NCBI RefSeq assembly: GCF_014641595.1
Contig: NZ_BMIA01000005.1
Span: 310,001-374,000 of the forward strand
Length of the DNA: 64,000 bases
DNA from: Dyadobacter endophyticus
GTDB taxonomy: Bacteria; Bacteroidota; Bacteroidia; Cytophagales; Spirosomataceae
Direction of reading: 5' to 3'
The notes below the pieces were generated by a model that saw nothing but the letters and a program-made list of their open reading frames with translations, was not told the DNA's origin and did no database searches. Positions 51,337 through 59,835 of this stretch are shown one piece after another. The position numbers and the translations under genes are program-made. Numbering within the stretch: position 1 is the stretch's first letter; every line of letters starts with the position of its first letter.

Positions 51337-52395
51337 ATGAGTGCTCCGCTGATCTCTGGAATTCAACAGGTAGGAATTGGTTGCCAGAACGTACCCGACA
51401 CCTGGAAATGGTACCGGCAGGTGCTGGGTTTCGACGTACCTGTTTTCGATGAAAAAGCGGAAGCTCCGCTCATGACGCCCTATACCGGCGGCAAAGTCCA
51501 TTCCCGGCAGGCTGCCCTGGCGATCAATATGGCTGGCGGCGGTGGGCTGGAGATATGGTCATTCACCAGCCGCCAATCACAACCGGCTAATTTCAAAGTC
51601 GAAATCGGCGACCTCGGCATTAATGCGATCCGTTTTAAAGCTCCGGATGTACAAAAGGCGCACGACTGGGTGAAAAGCCATTCCAAAGAAGCCACCGGCC
51701 CGCTCGTGAAGCTACCCGAAGGTGAAGGTTTCTGGGGAACCGATCCTTACGGCAATACCTTCCAAATCACCAGCGATGCCACCTGGTTTCAGACCAAGGG
51801 CAAAAATGTAGGCGGCGTTGCCGGCGTCGTGATCGGCGTGTCGGACATCGATAGGGCAGTAGCTTTCTACCAAAAGCTGCTCCAACCCCTGAATGTTGTT
51901 TACGATAAAACCGGTGTTTTCGAGGACCTGCCGACCTCCATTCCCGGCCAGCGCTTCCGCAGAATGCTGCTACGTAAAAATTTCACTCCCGACGGCGCAT
52001 TCAGCCGCCTGCTTGGCGACGTGCAAATCGAGCTCGTGCAAGCGCTCGACCGCACGCCTAAAAAAATATTCGAAAACCGTTACTGGGGTGATTGCGGCTA
52101 CATCCACCTGTGCTTCGACACGCTGGATATGGACACATTAAAAACCAAGCTGCAAGCGCAAGGCTACCCATTCACGATCGATAGCGAGAGCTCGTTCGGT
52201 ATGGAAAATGCTGCCGGCCGTTTCGCCTACCTCGAGGATCCTGACGGAACATTGATCGAACTCGTGGAAACCCATAAAGTGCCTATTCTGAAAAAGCTTG
52301 GCTGGTTTATGGATTTACAGAAACGCGGGCTGAGGAAACCTTTGCCGAACTGGATGTTGAAGGCAATGGGACTAGGGAAGGTGAAAGACAAATAG
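51337..52395 (+). CDS. VOC family protein with two glyoxalase-type domains
   Basis: A 352-residue protein with two vicinal-oxygen-chelate repeats, near residues 5-145 (QVGIGCQNVPDTWKWYRQVL; AGVV-like second opening at about 160) and 160-310 (GVVIGVSDIDRAVAFYQKLL, then EDPDGTLIELVET). The metal ligands could be His/Glu in each half, but pairing cannot be assigned. Members include dioxygenases, lyases and resistance proteins; no specific substrate is evident. A hairpin with A/T runs follows at 52427-52485. Confidence 0.8.
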   Translation: MSAPLISGIQQVGIGCQNVPDTWKWYRQVLGFDVPVFDEKAEAPLMTPYTGGKVHSRQAALAINMAGGGGLEIWSFTSRQSQPANFKVEIGDLGINAIRFKAPDVQKAHDWVKSHSKEATGPLVKLPEGEGFWGTDPYGNTFQITSDATWFQTKGKNVGGVAGVVIGVSDIDRAVAFYQKLLQPLNVVYDKTGVFEDLPTSIPGQRFRRMLLRKNFTPDGAFSRLLGDVQIELVQALDRTPKKIFENRYWGDCGYIHLCFDTLDMDTLKTKLQAQGYPFTIDSESSFGMENAAGRFAYLEDPDGTLIELVETHKVPILKKLGWFMDLQKRGLRKPLPNWMLKAMGLGKVKDK

Positions 52396-52426
52396 TACCA
52401 TTTGCTTCCTTATTAAATGCTATTTT

Positions 52427-52485
52427 AAAGGAATTAACCATGCAATTTTGCAAGTCAAGTGCAAATTTGTATGGTTAATTCCTTT
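52427..52485. terminator. Bidirectional terminator-like hairpin
   Basis: AAAGGAATTAACCAT (52427-52441) pairs perfectly with ATGGTTAATTCCTTT (52471-52485); inner GCAATTTTGCA/TGCAAATTTGT extends the stem imperfectly. It serves the convergent VOC and acyltransferase genes. Confidence 0.8.
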
Positions 52486-52501
52486 TAGGTCGACTCAAAA
52501 T

Positions 52502-53506
52502 CTAGTACTTGCTCCCCACCCAGGCCAGTAACGGCAACCCCACAAACAGCCCCAGTCCAATCTGCCAACCAGCAAACACAGCAACAATAATCGAAAGCAG
52601 CGCAACAATCACCGGATACAAATACAGCAACATTCCAAATAGTACCGAATCATAGAAAACAGATCTGGCGGTCAGTTTCGCGGCCTTTTTTTCGAAGAAG
52701 GAATATAGCGGCAGGTGAATCACGCGACCGATCCAGCCTAATGCTCCAAGTAACGGGTTACTTTTCGCTTTTGGTGTTGCGCATTTGTCGAAAAACGCGT
52801 TCAGTTGTCGCTGCTGCTCGGCTTTCGGTAAGTCGGCCGGGATCGTGAGGATTTCCGCGTTCATTTTACGGTCGAGAATATCGTTAAATTCCCGGAGCCA
52901 TTTTTCGTATTCCAGCGGGCTGGTTTCAATGTCGTCCGCGGCAATGGCTTCGCCGAAATTGAGCAAAACGCGTTTCCCGGGGCCGTGGAAGTTTTCGTAG
53001 TTCAGGCCGGTGGGGATTACTTTCATGCTTTGGAGTGCGTCGTCGCCGTACCAGATTTTATAGGCCATCCGCGCAGTGCCTTTGCCGAGCGGGCGCAACC
53101 GCCATTCATTTACACAAATCCCCTCTGAAAATACGACCACCGCATCACCCTGTTTCAGGGCATCGTGACTTTCCTGGGCCGTAACATCATGGTTTTTAAC
53201 ATATTGACGACCTTCCGAGCCACGGAAAACCGGTATCAGGTTGATTTGCCTCAGCCAGAAAGCGGCCGCCTTCTTCCGGAAAACGTCCCCGCGCGTGAGC
53301 GTATGAATCGGCTGTTCGAGTACCGAACCGATCACAACAGCGTCAAAAAAAGAATCGGGATGATTGGACGCGAGCAGCAACGGCGCACCCTTGGGCAATT
53401 TATCGAAATTGGAGACGCAAAGTTTTCTGAGATAAATAGGCAATGCCAGACGAACCAGAAAGCGAGAGAAATAGTAAAACAAGGTATCAGTAGTAAGTTT
53501 TTGCAA
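52502..53506 (-). CDS. PlsC-like 1-acyl-sn-glycerol-3-phosphate acyltransferase family protein
   Basis: A 334-residue acyltransferase. The catalytic NHPDSFFD (HxxxxD, about residues 49-56) and the downstream FSEGICVNEW (about 127-136) define the family, and the C-terminal part has two or three membrane helices (about 280-325). It should transfer acyl chains to a lipid acceptor. The start is uncertain: the first codon (TTG 53506) overlaps a TAATTTTG element on the minus strand (53504-53511), so a downstream TTG near 53482 is possible. Confidence 0.82.
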   Translation of the reverse strand: MQKLTTDTLFYYFSRFLVRLALPIYLRKLCVSNFDKLPKGAPLLLASNHPDSFFDAVVIGSVLEQPIHTLTRGDVFRKKAAAFWLRQINLIPVFRGSEGRQYVKNHDVTAQESHDALKQGDAVVVFSEGICVNEWRLRPLGKGTARMAYKIWYGDDALQSMKVIPTGLNYENFHGPGKRVLLNFGEAIAADDIETSPLEYEKWLREFNDILDRKMNAEILTIPADLPKAEQQRQLNAFFDKCATPKAKSNPLLGALGWIGRVIHLPLYSFFEKKAAKLTARSVFYDSVLFGMLLYLYPVIVALLSIIVAVFAGWQIGLGLFVGLPLLAWVGSKY

Positions 53507-53511
53507 AATTA
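53504..53511 (-). promoter_or_regulatory. -7-like element at the 5' end of the acyltransferase gene
   Basis: TAATTTTG on the minus strand matches TAnnTTTG but overlaps the first codon of the ORF, implying a leaderless transcript or a later start. Confidence 0.35.
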
Positions 53512-53569
53512 TGCGATTATTTTTTTATTCAATCCTTACAGCCAGGGTATTCTGCTCCGGCTAGTTTGC

Positions 53570-53577
53570 TACCTTTG
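53570..53577 (+). promoter_or_regulatory. -7 promoter element of the kinase-like gene
   Basis: TACCTTTG matches TAnnTTTG, 64 bases before the ATG at 53642. Confidence 0.5.
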
Positions 53578-53641
53578 GTGCCACTTATGAACGCTCCGGA
53601 GCGTTGTATCGACATCTATAAAGCTAATTGCGAGATCAGGA

Positions 53642-54682
53642 ATGCGTTTAAAAGATTATCCCGAAATTATCCGAAAAGCCTGGGCAGGGTTTGATAATTC
53701 CATCGGGGTCAAGTTTGTAGAGGATATCAGTGCCAAAGTTTCGACCAACCACGTTTTCCGGGTCACGCTCGACAATGACGATATCGTGGTTGCGAAACTT
53801 TCCTATTTTGGAAAATATGAACATTTTAAGGAGGATCACCGGATCATCCAGGCTCTTTCCAACAATTTGCTTTATCCGTTCGAGAATGTCCTTGCAAAGT
53901 CGCTCGTAAAGAACAACCAGGTTTATACTTATCGTTATCAGGAGGATTTTGTCGATACGTGGGTCGTTTTTTACAATCCTATCCGCGCCATGAACCGTCT
54001 GCCACGGCGCCTGGAAGAAGAGCACATTCGCAAATTGGGCACCGAGACAGCGAAATTCCATCAGGCATGTTTCCGGGCGAGCAGGTCTATTCCAAAATCT
54101 TCCAAAAACCTCAGAACGGACATCCACCATTTGCTGGAAATACTGGAAACCGACACGGGTCAGTACGAGCACCGGGGATATATCAATATTCTCAAAAAGC
54201 AATGCGATATTTTCATGAAAAATATCCAGCGCCTGAATGTCAGCTCGTTCGATCTTATGCCCGTTTTTGTGGATTGGAACATCGGGAACTTCTCTGTAAC
54301 CGACGATTTGAAGTTCTTTTCAAGATGGGATTACGACTGGTTCCGTGTCTCGTCTCGCGTGATGGATTTCTATTTTTTCAGCCGGGTATGCTCCAATGTT
54401 GGCGACCGCACGGTTTTCAGCTATCTTATCGGACCATTGATGGAAGACCGGTTTATCATGTTTCTTCAGGAATATCACAAAGTATATCCGCTTACAGAAA
54501 ATGAGGTGCGCTTTATGAAAGAGGCCTACCGGTTTTTTATATTGAATTATGTGATTAAATACGGCAAATATTTCTTCCACCGCTCCTATTGCACCAAGTT
54601 GCAGCGTGAAGCTTACGAGTTGTATTTCCCGTCCATCGACGGCTTCGACGCCGACAAAATTTTGCGTGCCCTGAAAATCTAG
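53642..54682 (+). CDS. APH/choline-kinase-fold phosphotransferase-like protein
   Basis: A 346-residue protein with the aminoglycoside-phosphotransferase pattern: an N-terminal nucleotide-binding lobe, a catalytic loop PVFVDWNIGNF with D211 and N216 in the HxDxxxxN positions (His replaced by Phe), and a DFD-like WDYDW at D230-D232. This suggests a small-molecule kinase with an altered loop; substrate unknown. It is followed 43 bp later by a HAD-family gene on the same strand, a pairing that suggests a shared metabolite. Confidence 0.75.
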   Translation: MRLKDYPEIIRKAWAGFDNSIGVKFVEDISAKVSTNHVFRVTLDNDDIVVAKLSYFGKYEHFKEDHRIIQALSNNLLYPFENVLAKSLVKNNQVYTYRYQEDFVDTWVVFYNPIRAMNRLPRRLEEEHIRKLGTETAKFHQACFRASRSIPKSSKNLRTDIHHLLEILETDTGQYEHRGYINILKKQCDIFMKNIQRLNVSSFDLMPVFVDWNIGNFSVTDDLKFFSRWDYDWFRVSSRVMDFYFFSRVCSNVGDRTVFSYLIGPLMEDRFIMFLQEYHKVYPLTENEVRFMKEAYRFFILNYVIKYGKYFFHRSYCTKLQREAYELYFPSIDGFDADKILRALKI

Positions 54683-54725
54683 TACTCCTCCTTTATTCAA
54701 CTTCACTCCAAGACACCGCGACTGT

Positions 54726-55574
54726 ATGATCCTCGATAACTTCAAATCCGTCATTTCGAAATACGATGTAATTTTCTTCGATGCATTTGGCGTGTTAAAA
54801 ACCTATAACGGACTGATACCGGGCATCGAGAACACGTTTGCCTACCTGCGCGAACACGAAAAGGATTTTTATGTAGTTACCAATGACGCCTCACGGAGTC
54901 CGGAGCAACTTGCTCAGAGCTATGTAAACCTGGGTATCAACGACGTGACGCCGGACCGGATCATTTCGTCGGGCATGCTCGCACGCGAGTACCTGGACCT
55001 GAAAGTGAGAAAAGGGACGGTCGCTTACCTCGGCACTGAGAACTCGGCACATTATATCGAAACTTCGGATCTGAAAACGCTCTCCATCCGGGAACTGGAC
55101 CTGGGAAATGTGAGTGATATCAATGCATTGGTGTTCCTGGACGACGAAGGTTTCGACTGGAATACAGATTTGACTAAAACGCTCAACCTCCTCCGTAAAC
55201 GCAACATACCCGTAATCGTCGCCAATACGGATAGGACTTACCCGGCTTCCAAAAGTCGCGTTTCGTTCGCCATCGGGGCATTAGCCAAGATGATAGAGGA
55301 TACGATCGGCCGGCAGTTCATCCGCTTCGGTAAGCCCGACCCGCAAATGTTTATTTTTGCCTACCAACACATCAAAAATCACCCGAATGTGAGCAAAACG
55401 GACATTCTCATGGTTGGCGATACTTTGAATACCGACATTCTCGGCGGCAACAAATTCGGTCTCGACACCGCGCTGGTGCTCACAGGTAACACGCAAGCGG
55501 AAGATGCAGAGGTACGTATCCGCGCTACCGGTATCATTCCGACTTACATTTGCGTATCAGCAGTAGTTGAATAG
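54726..55574 (+). CDS. HAD-IIA family phosphatase-like protein with altered motif I
   Basis: A 282-residue HAD protein (NagD-like cap class). Motif I reads FFDAFGVLK: D19 is kept but the second acid of DxD is Phe (F21). Motif II is VVTNDAS, motif III FGKPDPQMF, motif IV GDTLNTDILGG. The missing acid is the usual general acid in phosphatases, so catalysis may be weak or different. It follows the kinase-like gene and its stop abuts the convergent permease (2-bp gap). Confidence 0.78.
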   Translation: MILDNFKSVISKYDVIFFDAFGVLKTYNGLIPGIENTFAYLREHEKDFYVVTNDASRSPEQLAQSYVNLGINDVTPDRIISSGMLAREYLDLKVRKGTVAYLGTENSAHYIETSDLKTLSIRELDLGNVSDINALVFLDDEGFDWNTDLTKTLNLLRKRNIPVIVANTDRTYPASKSRVSFAIGALAKMIEDTIGRQFIRFGKPDPQMFIFAYQHIKNHPNVSKTDILMVGDTLNTDILGGNKFGLDTALVLTGNTQAEDAEVRIRATGIIPTYICVSAVVE

Positions 55575-55576
55575 CG

Positions 55577-58234
55577 TTATTCGCTCCGCAAACTTAAAAC
55601 CGGGTTGGTCCTCGCCGCCCGCATGGATTGAACGGAAATGGTCAGGATCGTGATCAGGGCTGTTACCCCGATGGTCAATGCGAAGATCCACCAGCCGACA
55701 TCGATGCGGTAGGTATATCTTTGGAGCCAGTTGGACATCAGAAACCAGCCTAATGCCGCCGCGGGTACAAAACCTATTACCAGTAACCGCCCAAAATCCC
55801 TTCCGAACGTCCAGAGAACCTGGTTTTCGGTCGCGCCGAGCACTTTTCGCACACCGATCTCTTTCGACCGGGATTCGGCCATGAAAGTGACGAGACCGTA
55901 CAGTCCGAGGCAGCCGATCAGGATCGCTATGGCGGAAAATACGCGGATTAGATCCAACAGTATTTGTTCGGTAGAATAAAAATCGTTGATTTTGTCTTCC
56001 AGGAAACCGGAATGGTAAACGTTCTCGGGAAACAATGCATTCCAGGCCTTTTCAATGCGGGGTAAAGTCACATCCATCGTGCCGGTTTGAAGCTTAATGG
56101 CTGTCATGGTATAAGCCGCAGGCTCGTTGATCACGACCGCAGGCTGTGCGGAATTGCTCAGCGGGTCCAGGTTAAAGTCCTTGATGACTCCGACAACCGT
56201 GCGTTCACGGTCCCAAAGCCGGATGTCCTTATTCAAAATATCCGTCGGCTTGCCAACGCCCAGCTGTTTCAGCATCGCCTGGTTTACCAATGCCTCCCGC
56301 CGTGAAGTATCCCCGGATTCCAGGTTCCGCCCTGCCAGCATTTTTAATCCAAAAACAGGCACATAATGGTCGTCCCCCATCCGCACGCGCACCTGGAATT
56401 TCTCTTTTTCCGTGCGGTGATCGAATGTGAACGGCTCGTCGGCATCCATTTGTGACATAGGCGGCTCCGCACCCAGCGCCACAGCCCGCACACCCGGTAT
56501 TGTACCGAGCTGATTGGCCCAGGCATCGTTTCTCGCCGCATTACCTCCCGGAATGCCCACCATCAGAATGGCTTCCCGATCAAACCCGGGATCCGCCGTT
56601 TTCAAATGCTTTACCTGCGCCGACATCACGATCACACCTATGATGAAAAGCTGCGTGATGAAAAACTGCACGACCACCAGGCTCCTCCTTACCGAAAACC
56701 TTCCACCACGCTGAGCTCCCGGCTTGCCTTTCAAAGCGGCGACCGGATTGAAGCGGGCCAGCACGGCCGATGGATAAAGCCCCGCCAGCACGATCACCAG
56801 CACTACCAGGCTCCCAAACCACCACAATGCATTGTAATTCAATAAATTCAGCACGGAAATATCTGCTCGCAGCATCCACAATGCACCATTCAGCATCGGT
56901 AAGTTCAGCTGGGTGAGCAGCAATGCTATAACAAACGCCGCCCCGCACAGTATCGCCGTTTCCAGCATAAACTGCCCGATCAGCTGCGCCCGCGAACTGC
57001 CCATTGTTTTACGCACCCCCACTTCTTTCGACCGCCTGATCGCCTGGGCAGTGGCGAGGTTGATGAAATTCACACAGGCCGCAATCACCAGAAATAAGCC
57101 GACGACGATCAATGCATATAAAATAGGGCGTGGCGCCGGGCCAAAGCCGGGCATATGGAACATTTCGTGCAGCGGAATTGTCCGCATTTTGTATGTTCCT
57201 GCGTCTTTTGCATTGTATCGCTTCCGTGTGATTTCCGCCAGAGCCTGATCCAGCTGGGCAACTCCGGCACCTTCTTTCAACGCCACCCAGCACATGGTAA
57301 TGGGCTCACCCCAGGTTTGCATCATGCCCGGTTCGTTCCACAAGCCTGGCAGCGTGGAGTAAGAAATGAGCACATCGTACCGCAGCTGAGTATTCGAAGG
57401 CGGATTTTCGATAATACCAGTTACCGTAAGGTCCGTTTTGTTATCCAGCCGCAATATTTTGCCAATGGCCTGATCGGTGGCGAAATACTTTTCCGCATAT
57501 TCCCTCGATAGCACCACGGTGTTTGGAGCGCTTAATGCCGCACGCTGGTCACCCGCTGCCCATTCAGAATCGAAGACTTTGAAATACTCCGGTTCGGTAA
57601 AACATATATTCCGGGATTCCTCAAATTTCTTTGACATGCCACCCTTCCCATCCGGGACACTCACCAACGCCCCGAATACATTGTTCAGTCGCACGGCACT
57701 TTCAACAAACGGATATTCATCGCGAAGAACCTGCCCGAGCGGCCTCGGTGTCACATCCGTCGGCTGCGGCTTATCGTTCACGATGTCGGTTACGACCCAG
57801 TAGGTGCGCTCCGATTTGGCGTGATACCGGTTAAAACTAAACAGATAACCGACCAGCAAAAAGATCACCAGTCCACTCGCAAGCCCTACCGAAAGGCCCA
57901 GAATGCTGACAATGCTGGTCGTACGATTGCGCCAAAGGTTCCGCAAGGCGATTTTGAAGTAGTTGTTGAACATGGCCAGGTATGGGGTCTGATGGTTCGA
58001 ATTAGTCCGGGTTCTTAAAGCTTTCGACCAGCCTGCCCGCTCGAACCCGAACCGCAGGCGGAGGAAGCCTATTACATTCAGGGAATAGCGCCTGCTCGCC
58101 TCTTTCCGGCCAAAAGCCAGGTAATCGGCTAGAAACCGCTCATAGAGGTCGCCCTGTACTTCTTCCAGCAAATGAGGTGTGCATAGTAACCTAAGCAGGG
58201 CATCGGCCCAGCGGGGAGGACGAGGAGGATTCAT
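55577..58234 (-). CDS. FtsX-type ABC permease with N-terminal prefix domain
   Basis: An 885-residue permease from MNPPRPPRWADALL. An N-terminal prefix domain (about 1-75, with HLLEEVQGDLYERF) precedes two MacB/FtsX units, each with a helix, a periplasmic domain and three helices (GVRKTMGSSRAQLIGQF and GVRKVLGATENQV near each end). PadR-linked permeases of this duplicated type are known from Acidobacteria and Bacteroidota and lack an adjacent ATPase; none is found here. Its start overlaps the padR stop by four bases (ATGA), so the pair is translationally coupled. Confidence 0.88.
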   Translation of the reverse strand: MNPPRPPRWADALLRLLCTPHLLEEVQGDLYERFLADYLAFGRKEASRRYSLNVIGFLRLRFGFERAGWSKALRTRTNSNHQTPYLAMFNNYFKIALRNLWRNRTTSIVSILGLSVGLASGLVIFLLVGYLFSFNRYHAKSERTYWVVTDIVNDKPQPTDVTPRPLGQVLRDEYPFVESAVRLNNVFGALVSVPDGKGGMSKKFEESRNICFTEPEYFKVFDSEWAAGDQRAALSAPNTVVLSREYAEKYFATDQAIGKILRLDNKTDLTVTGIIENPPSNTQLRYDVLISYSTLPGLWNEPGMMQTWGEPITMCWVALKEGAGVAQLDQALAEITRKRYNAKDAGTYKMRTIPLHEMFHMPGFGPAPRPILYALIVVGLFLVIAACVNFINLATAQAIRRSKEVGVRKTMGSSRAQLIGQFMLETAILCGAAFVIALLLTQLNLPMLNGALWMLRADISVLNLLNYNALWWFGSLVVLVIVLAGLYPSAVLARFNPVAALKGKPGAQRGGRFSVRRSLVVVQFFITQLFIIGVIVMSAQVKHLKTADPGFDREAILMVGIPGGNAARNDAWANQLGTIPGVRAVALGAEPPMSQMDADEPFTFDHRTEKEKFQVRVRMGDDHYVPVFGLKMLAGRNLESGDTSRREALVNQAMLKQLGVGKPTDILNKDIRLWDRERTVVGVIKDFNLDPLSNSAQPAVVINEPAAYTMTAIKLQTGTMDVTLPRIEKAWNALFPENVYHSGFLEDKINDFYSTEQILLDLIRVFSAIAILIGCLGLYGLVTFMAESRSKEIGVRKVLGATENQVLWTFGRDFGRLLVIGFVPAAALGWFLMSNWLQRYTYRIDVGWWIFALTIGVTALITILTISVQSMRAARTNPVLSLRSE

Positions 58235-58569
58235 ATCGTGGTGGGTATTAAAGTGTCTGGTCCGATTGCATTCCAAAGCCGGTTACGCATTTCCTTGATC
58301 TCCGATAATGTTGCGCTACCCAGCGCGGTCACGACAAACAGCCGCTTGCGCCTGCCGCCACGCTCAGCCGTGGCTTCCCCCAGGTGCGATGCAAGCATTC
58401 CTTTTTCTTCCAACCGGTGCAATGCGGCATGCACAGCGCTGATGTTGGCCGAGCGGCCCGTCTGGTTTTGCAGCTCATCGGCAATGGCTACACCGTAGGC
58501 TTTCTCTTTAAGCACAGCCACCGTGAGCAGCACCAGTTCTTCAAATTCTCCCAGGTAAGTCCGTTTCAT
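58231..58569 (-). CDS. PadR family transcriptional regulator
   Basis: A 112-residue winged-helix protein: GEFEELVLLTVAVL, then DELQNQTGRSANISAVHAAL (recognition helix region) and EEKGMLASHLGEATAERGGR with the wing. PadR proteins are usually repressors relieved by small molecules. It is coupled by ATGA overlap to the permease and probably controls it. The region upstream (58570-58691) is AT-rich and has no exact TAnnTTTG element. Confidence 0.92.
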   Translation of the reverse strand: MKRTYLGEFEELVLLTVAVLKEKAYGVAIADELQNQTGRSANISAVHAALHRLEEKGMLASHLGEATAERGGRRKRLFVVTALGSATLSEIKEMRNRLWNAIGPDTLIPTTI

Positions 58570-58691
58570 TACTTATATATTTCACTTTTGTAGATAAAAT
58601 AATCATGCCAATTTGAAAGATACTTATATATCAATTAATTACATATAATATAAAACAATTTTTTTGTCCGCAACCGGACGACCGTAATCCG

Positions 58692-59702
58692 TTAACGAAC
58701 AGCCGTTACGGCCAAAACAGGCACATAATACTCCCGAAAACGCTGGTCTTCCTGCCCCGCTTCGACAGCCTTGCCGAGCTTTCTTAACAACACTGCACGG
58801 TTCTGATGGCATTGGCCAGCCACATACGAGTCAGGAAACGACCGGGCCGACCGTGTGAAAAGTTCATATGATTCCCTGAGCAACGCGGTATCTTTTTTAG
58901 TCATAAATACTTTGCCTTCTTCGAAATCCTGCCGCCAGCGCTTCGCGATAGGCGTCATGCGCTCGGCTTCCTGAAAAACCTTGAATGCGGGAATGACGGG
59001 TACTTTTGAATTTTTAGCGGCAATCGGAGCGAGAGGCTTTGCGAAGAATGCGACTATCGCCTCGGCATAGGCAAGGGCTTCTTTCTCGTTATTTCCAGGT
59101 TGTTTCAGACGTTGCTCTTCGGAGGGATTTGTGAAGAATGATGCTTCTGCCAAAAGTGCCGGTATTCCGTAGGTATTTCTGAGCACCGATGCCCCGGCAT
59201 CCGCGAAAATTGTAAAGTCCGAAACCAGTGAAACAGGGGTATTCGGTTTATGTAGATGTTTAAGTAAACTGGCTGCCAGCTCCTTTCCAAAATCTACGCT
59301 CGCAACATTCTCCGACATATTACCGTGAAAATAAATGATTGGAAAATTAACTGACGAATCAGCAGTCGCATTATGATGGATCGATACAAAAAGGTCCGCC
59401 TTACGGTCTTTGGCAAGTTTCGAGCGGTCGATCAATGGTACCTCGACATCTTCGACCCGTGTCATTATCACCCTCGCCCCTTTTTTTTCCAGCATTTTTT
59501 GCAACAACAACCCAACACGGAGGTTGATCCATTCCTCCCGCTCACCTCCGGGGCCGACACGGTAACTATCCGTAGCAGCCGTACCTCCGTGACCGGGATC
59601 GATGCAAATAATCTTCCTTTTCAACGGCTTGCGCCTGGACTGCGCTACGGTAATTGAAACGATACCTACGAAAAAAAACAGGGTCAGGAGAATGCGGTTC
59701 AT
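58692..59702 (-). CDS. N-acetylmuramoyl-L-alanine amidase, second copy
   Basis: A 336-residue amidase_3 enzyme with signal peptide (MNRILLTLFFFVGIVSITVAQ) and metal motifs CIDPGHGGTAATD, FVSIHHNATAD and LLAEASFFTNPSEE. After the catalytic domain (about 30-225) comes a 110-residue helical extension (about 226-336) not seen in the other amidase at 44730. It is divergent from yifB. Confidence 0.92.
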   Translation of the reverse strand: MNRILLTLFFFVGIVSITVAQSRRKPLKRKIICIDPGHGGTAATDSYRVGPGGEREEWINLRVGLLLQKMLEKKGARVIMTRVEDVEVPLIDRSKLAKDRKADLFVSIHHNATADSSVNFPIIYFHGNMSENVASVDFGKELAASLLKHLHKPNTPVSLVSDFTIFADAGASVLRNTYGIPALLAEASFFTNPSEEQRLKQPGNNEKEALAYAEAIVAFFAKPLAPIAAKNSKVPVIPAFKVFQEAERMTPIAKRWRQDFEEGKVFMTKKDTALLRESYELFTRSARSFPDSYVAGQCHQNRAVLLRKLGKAVEAGQEDQRFREYYVPVLAVTAVR

Positions 59703-59835
59703 GGGGTTTTATATAATGGATTCATAAATTAGGAATGATCAGGCGGTTACGCAAGCCTTCCCGACGGTTTCCCTGCTTTACCCTTTTTCCTGCTATTTTT
59801 ACAAAAATCTTTCTACTTACTCAAAGCACACACTT

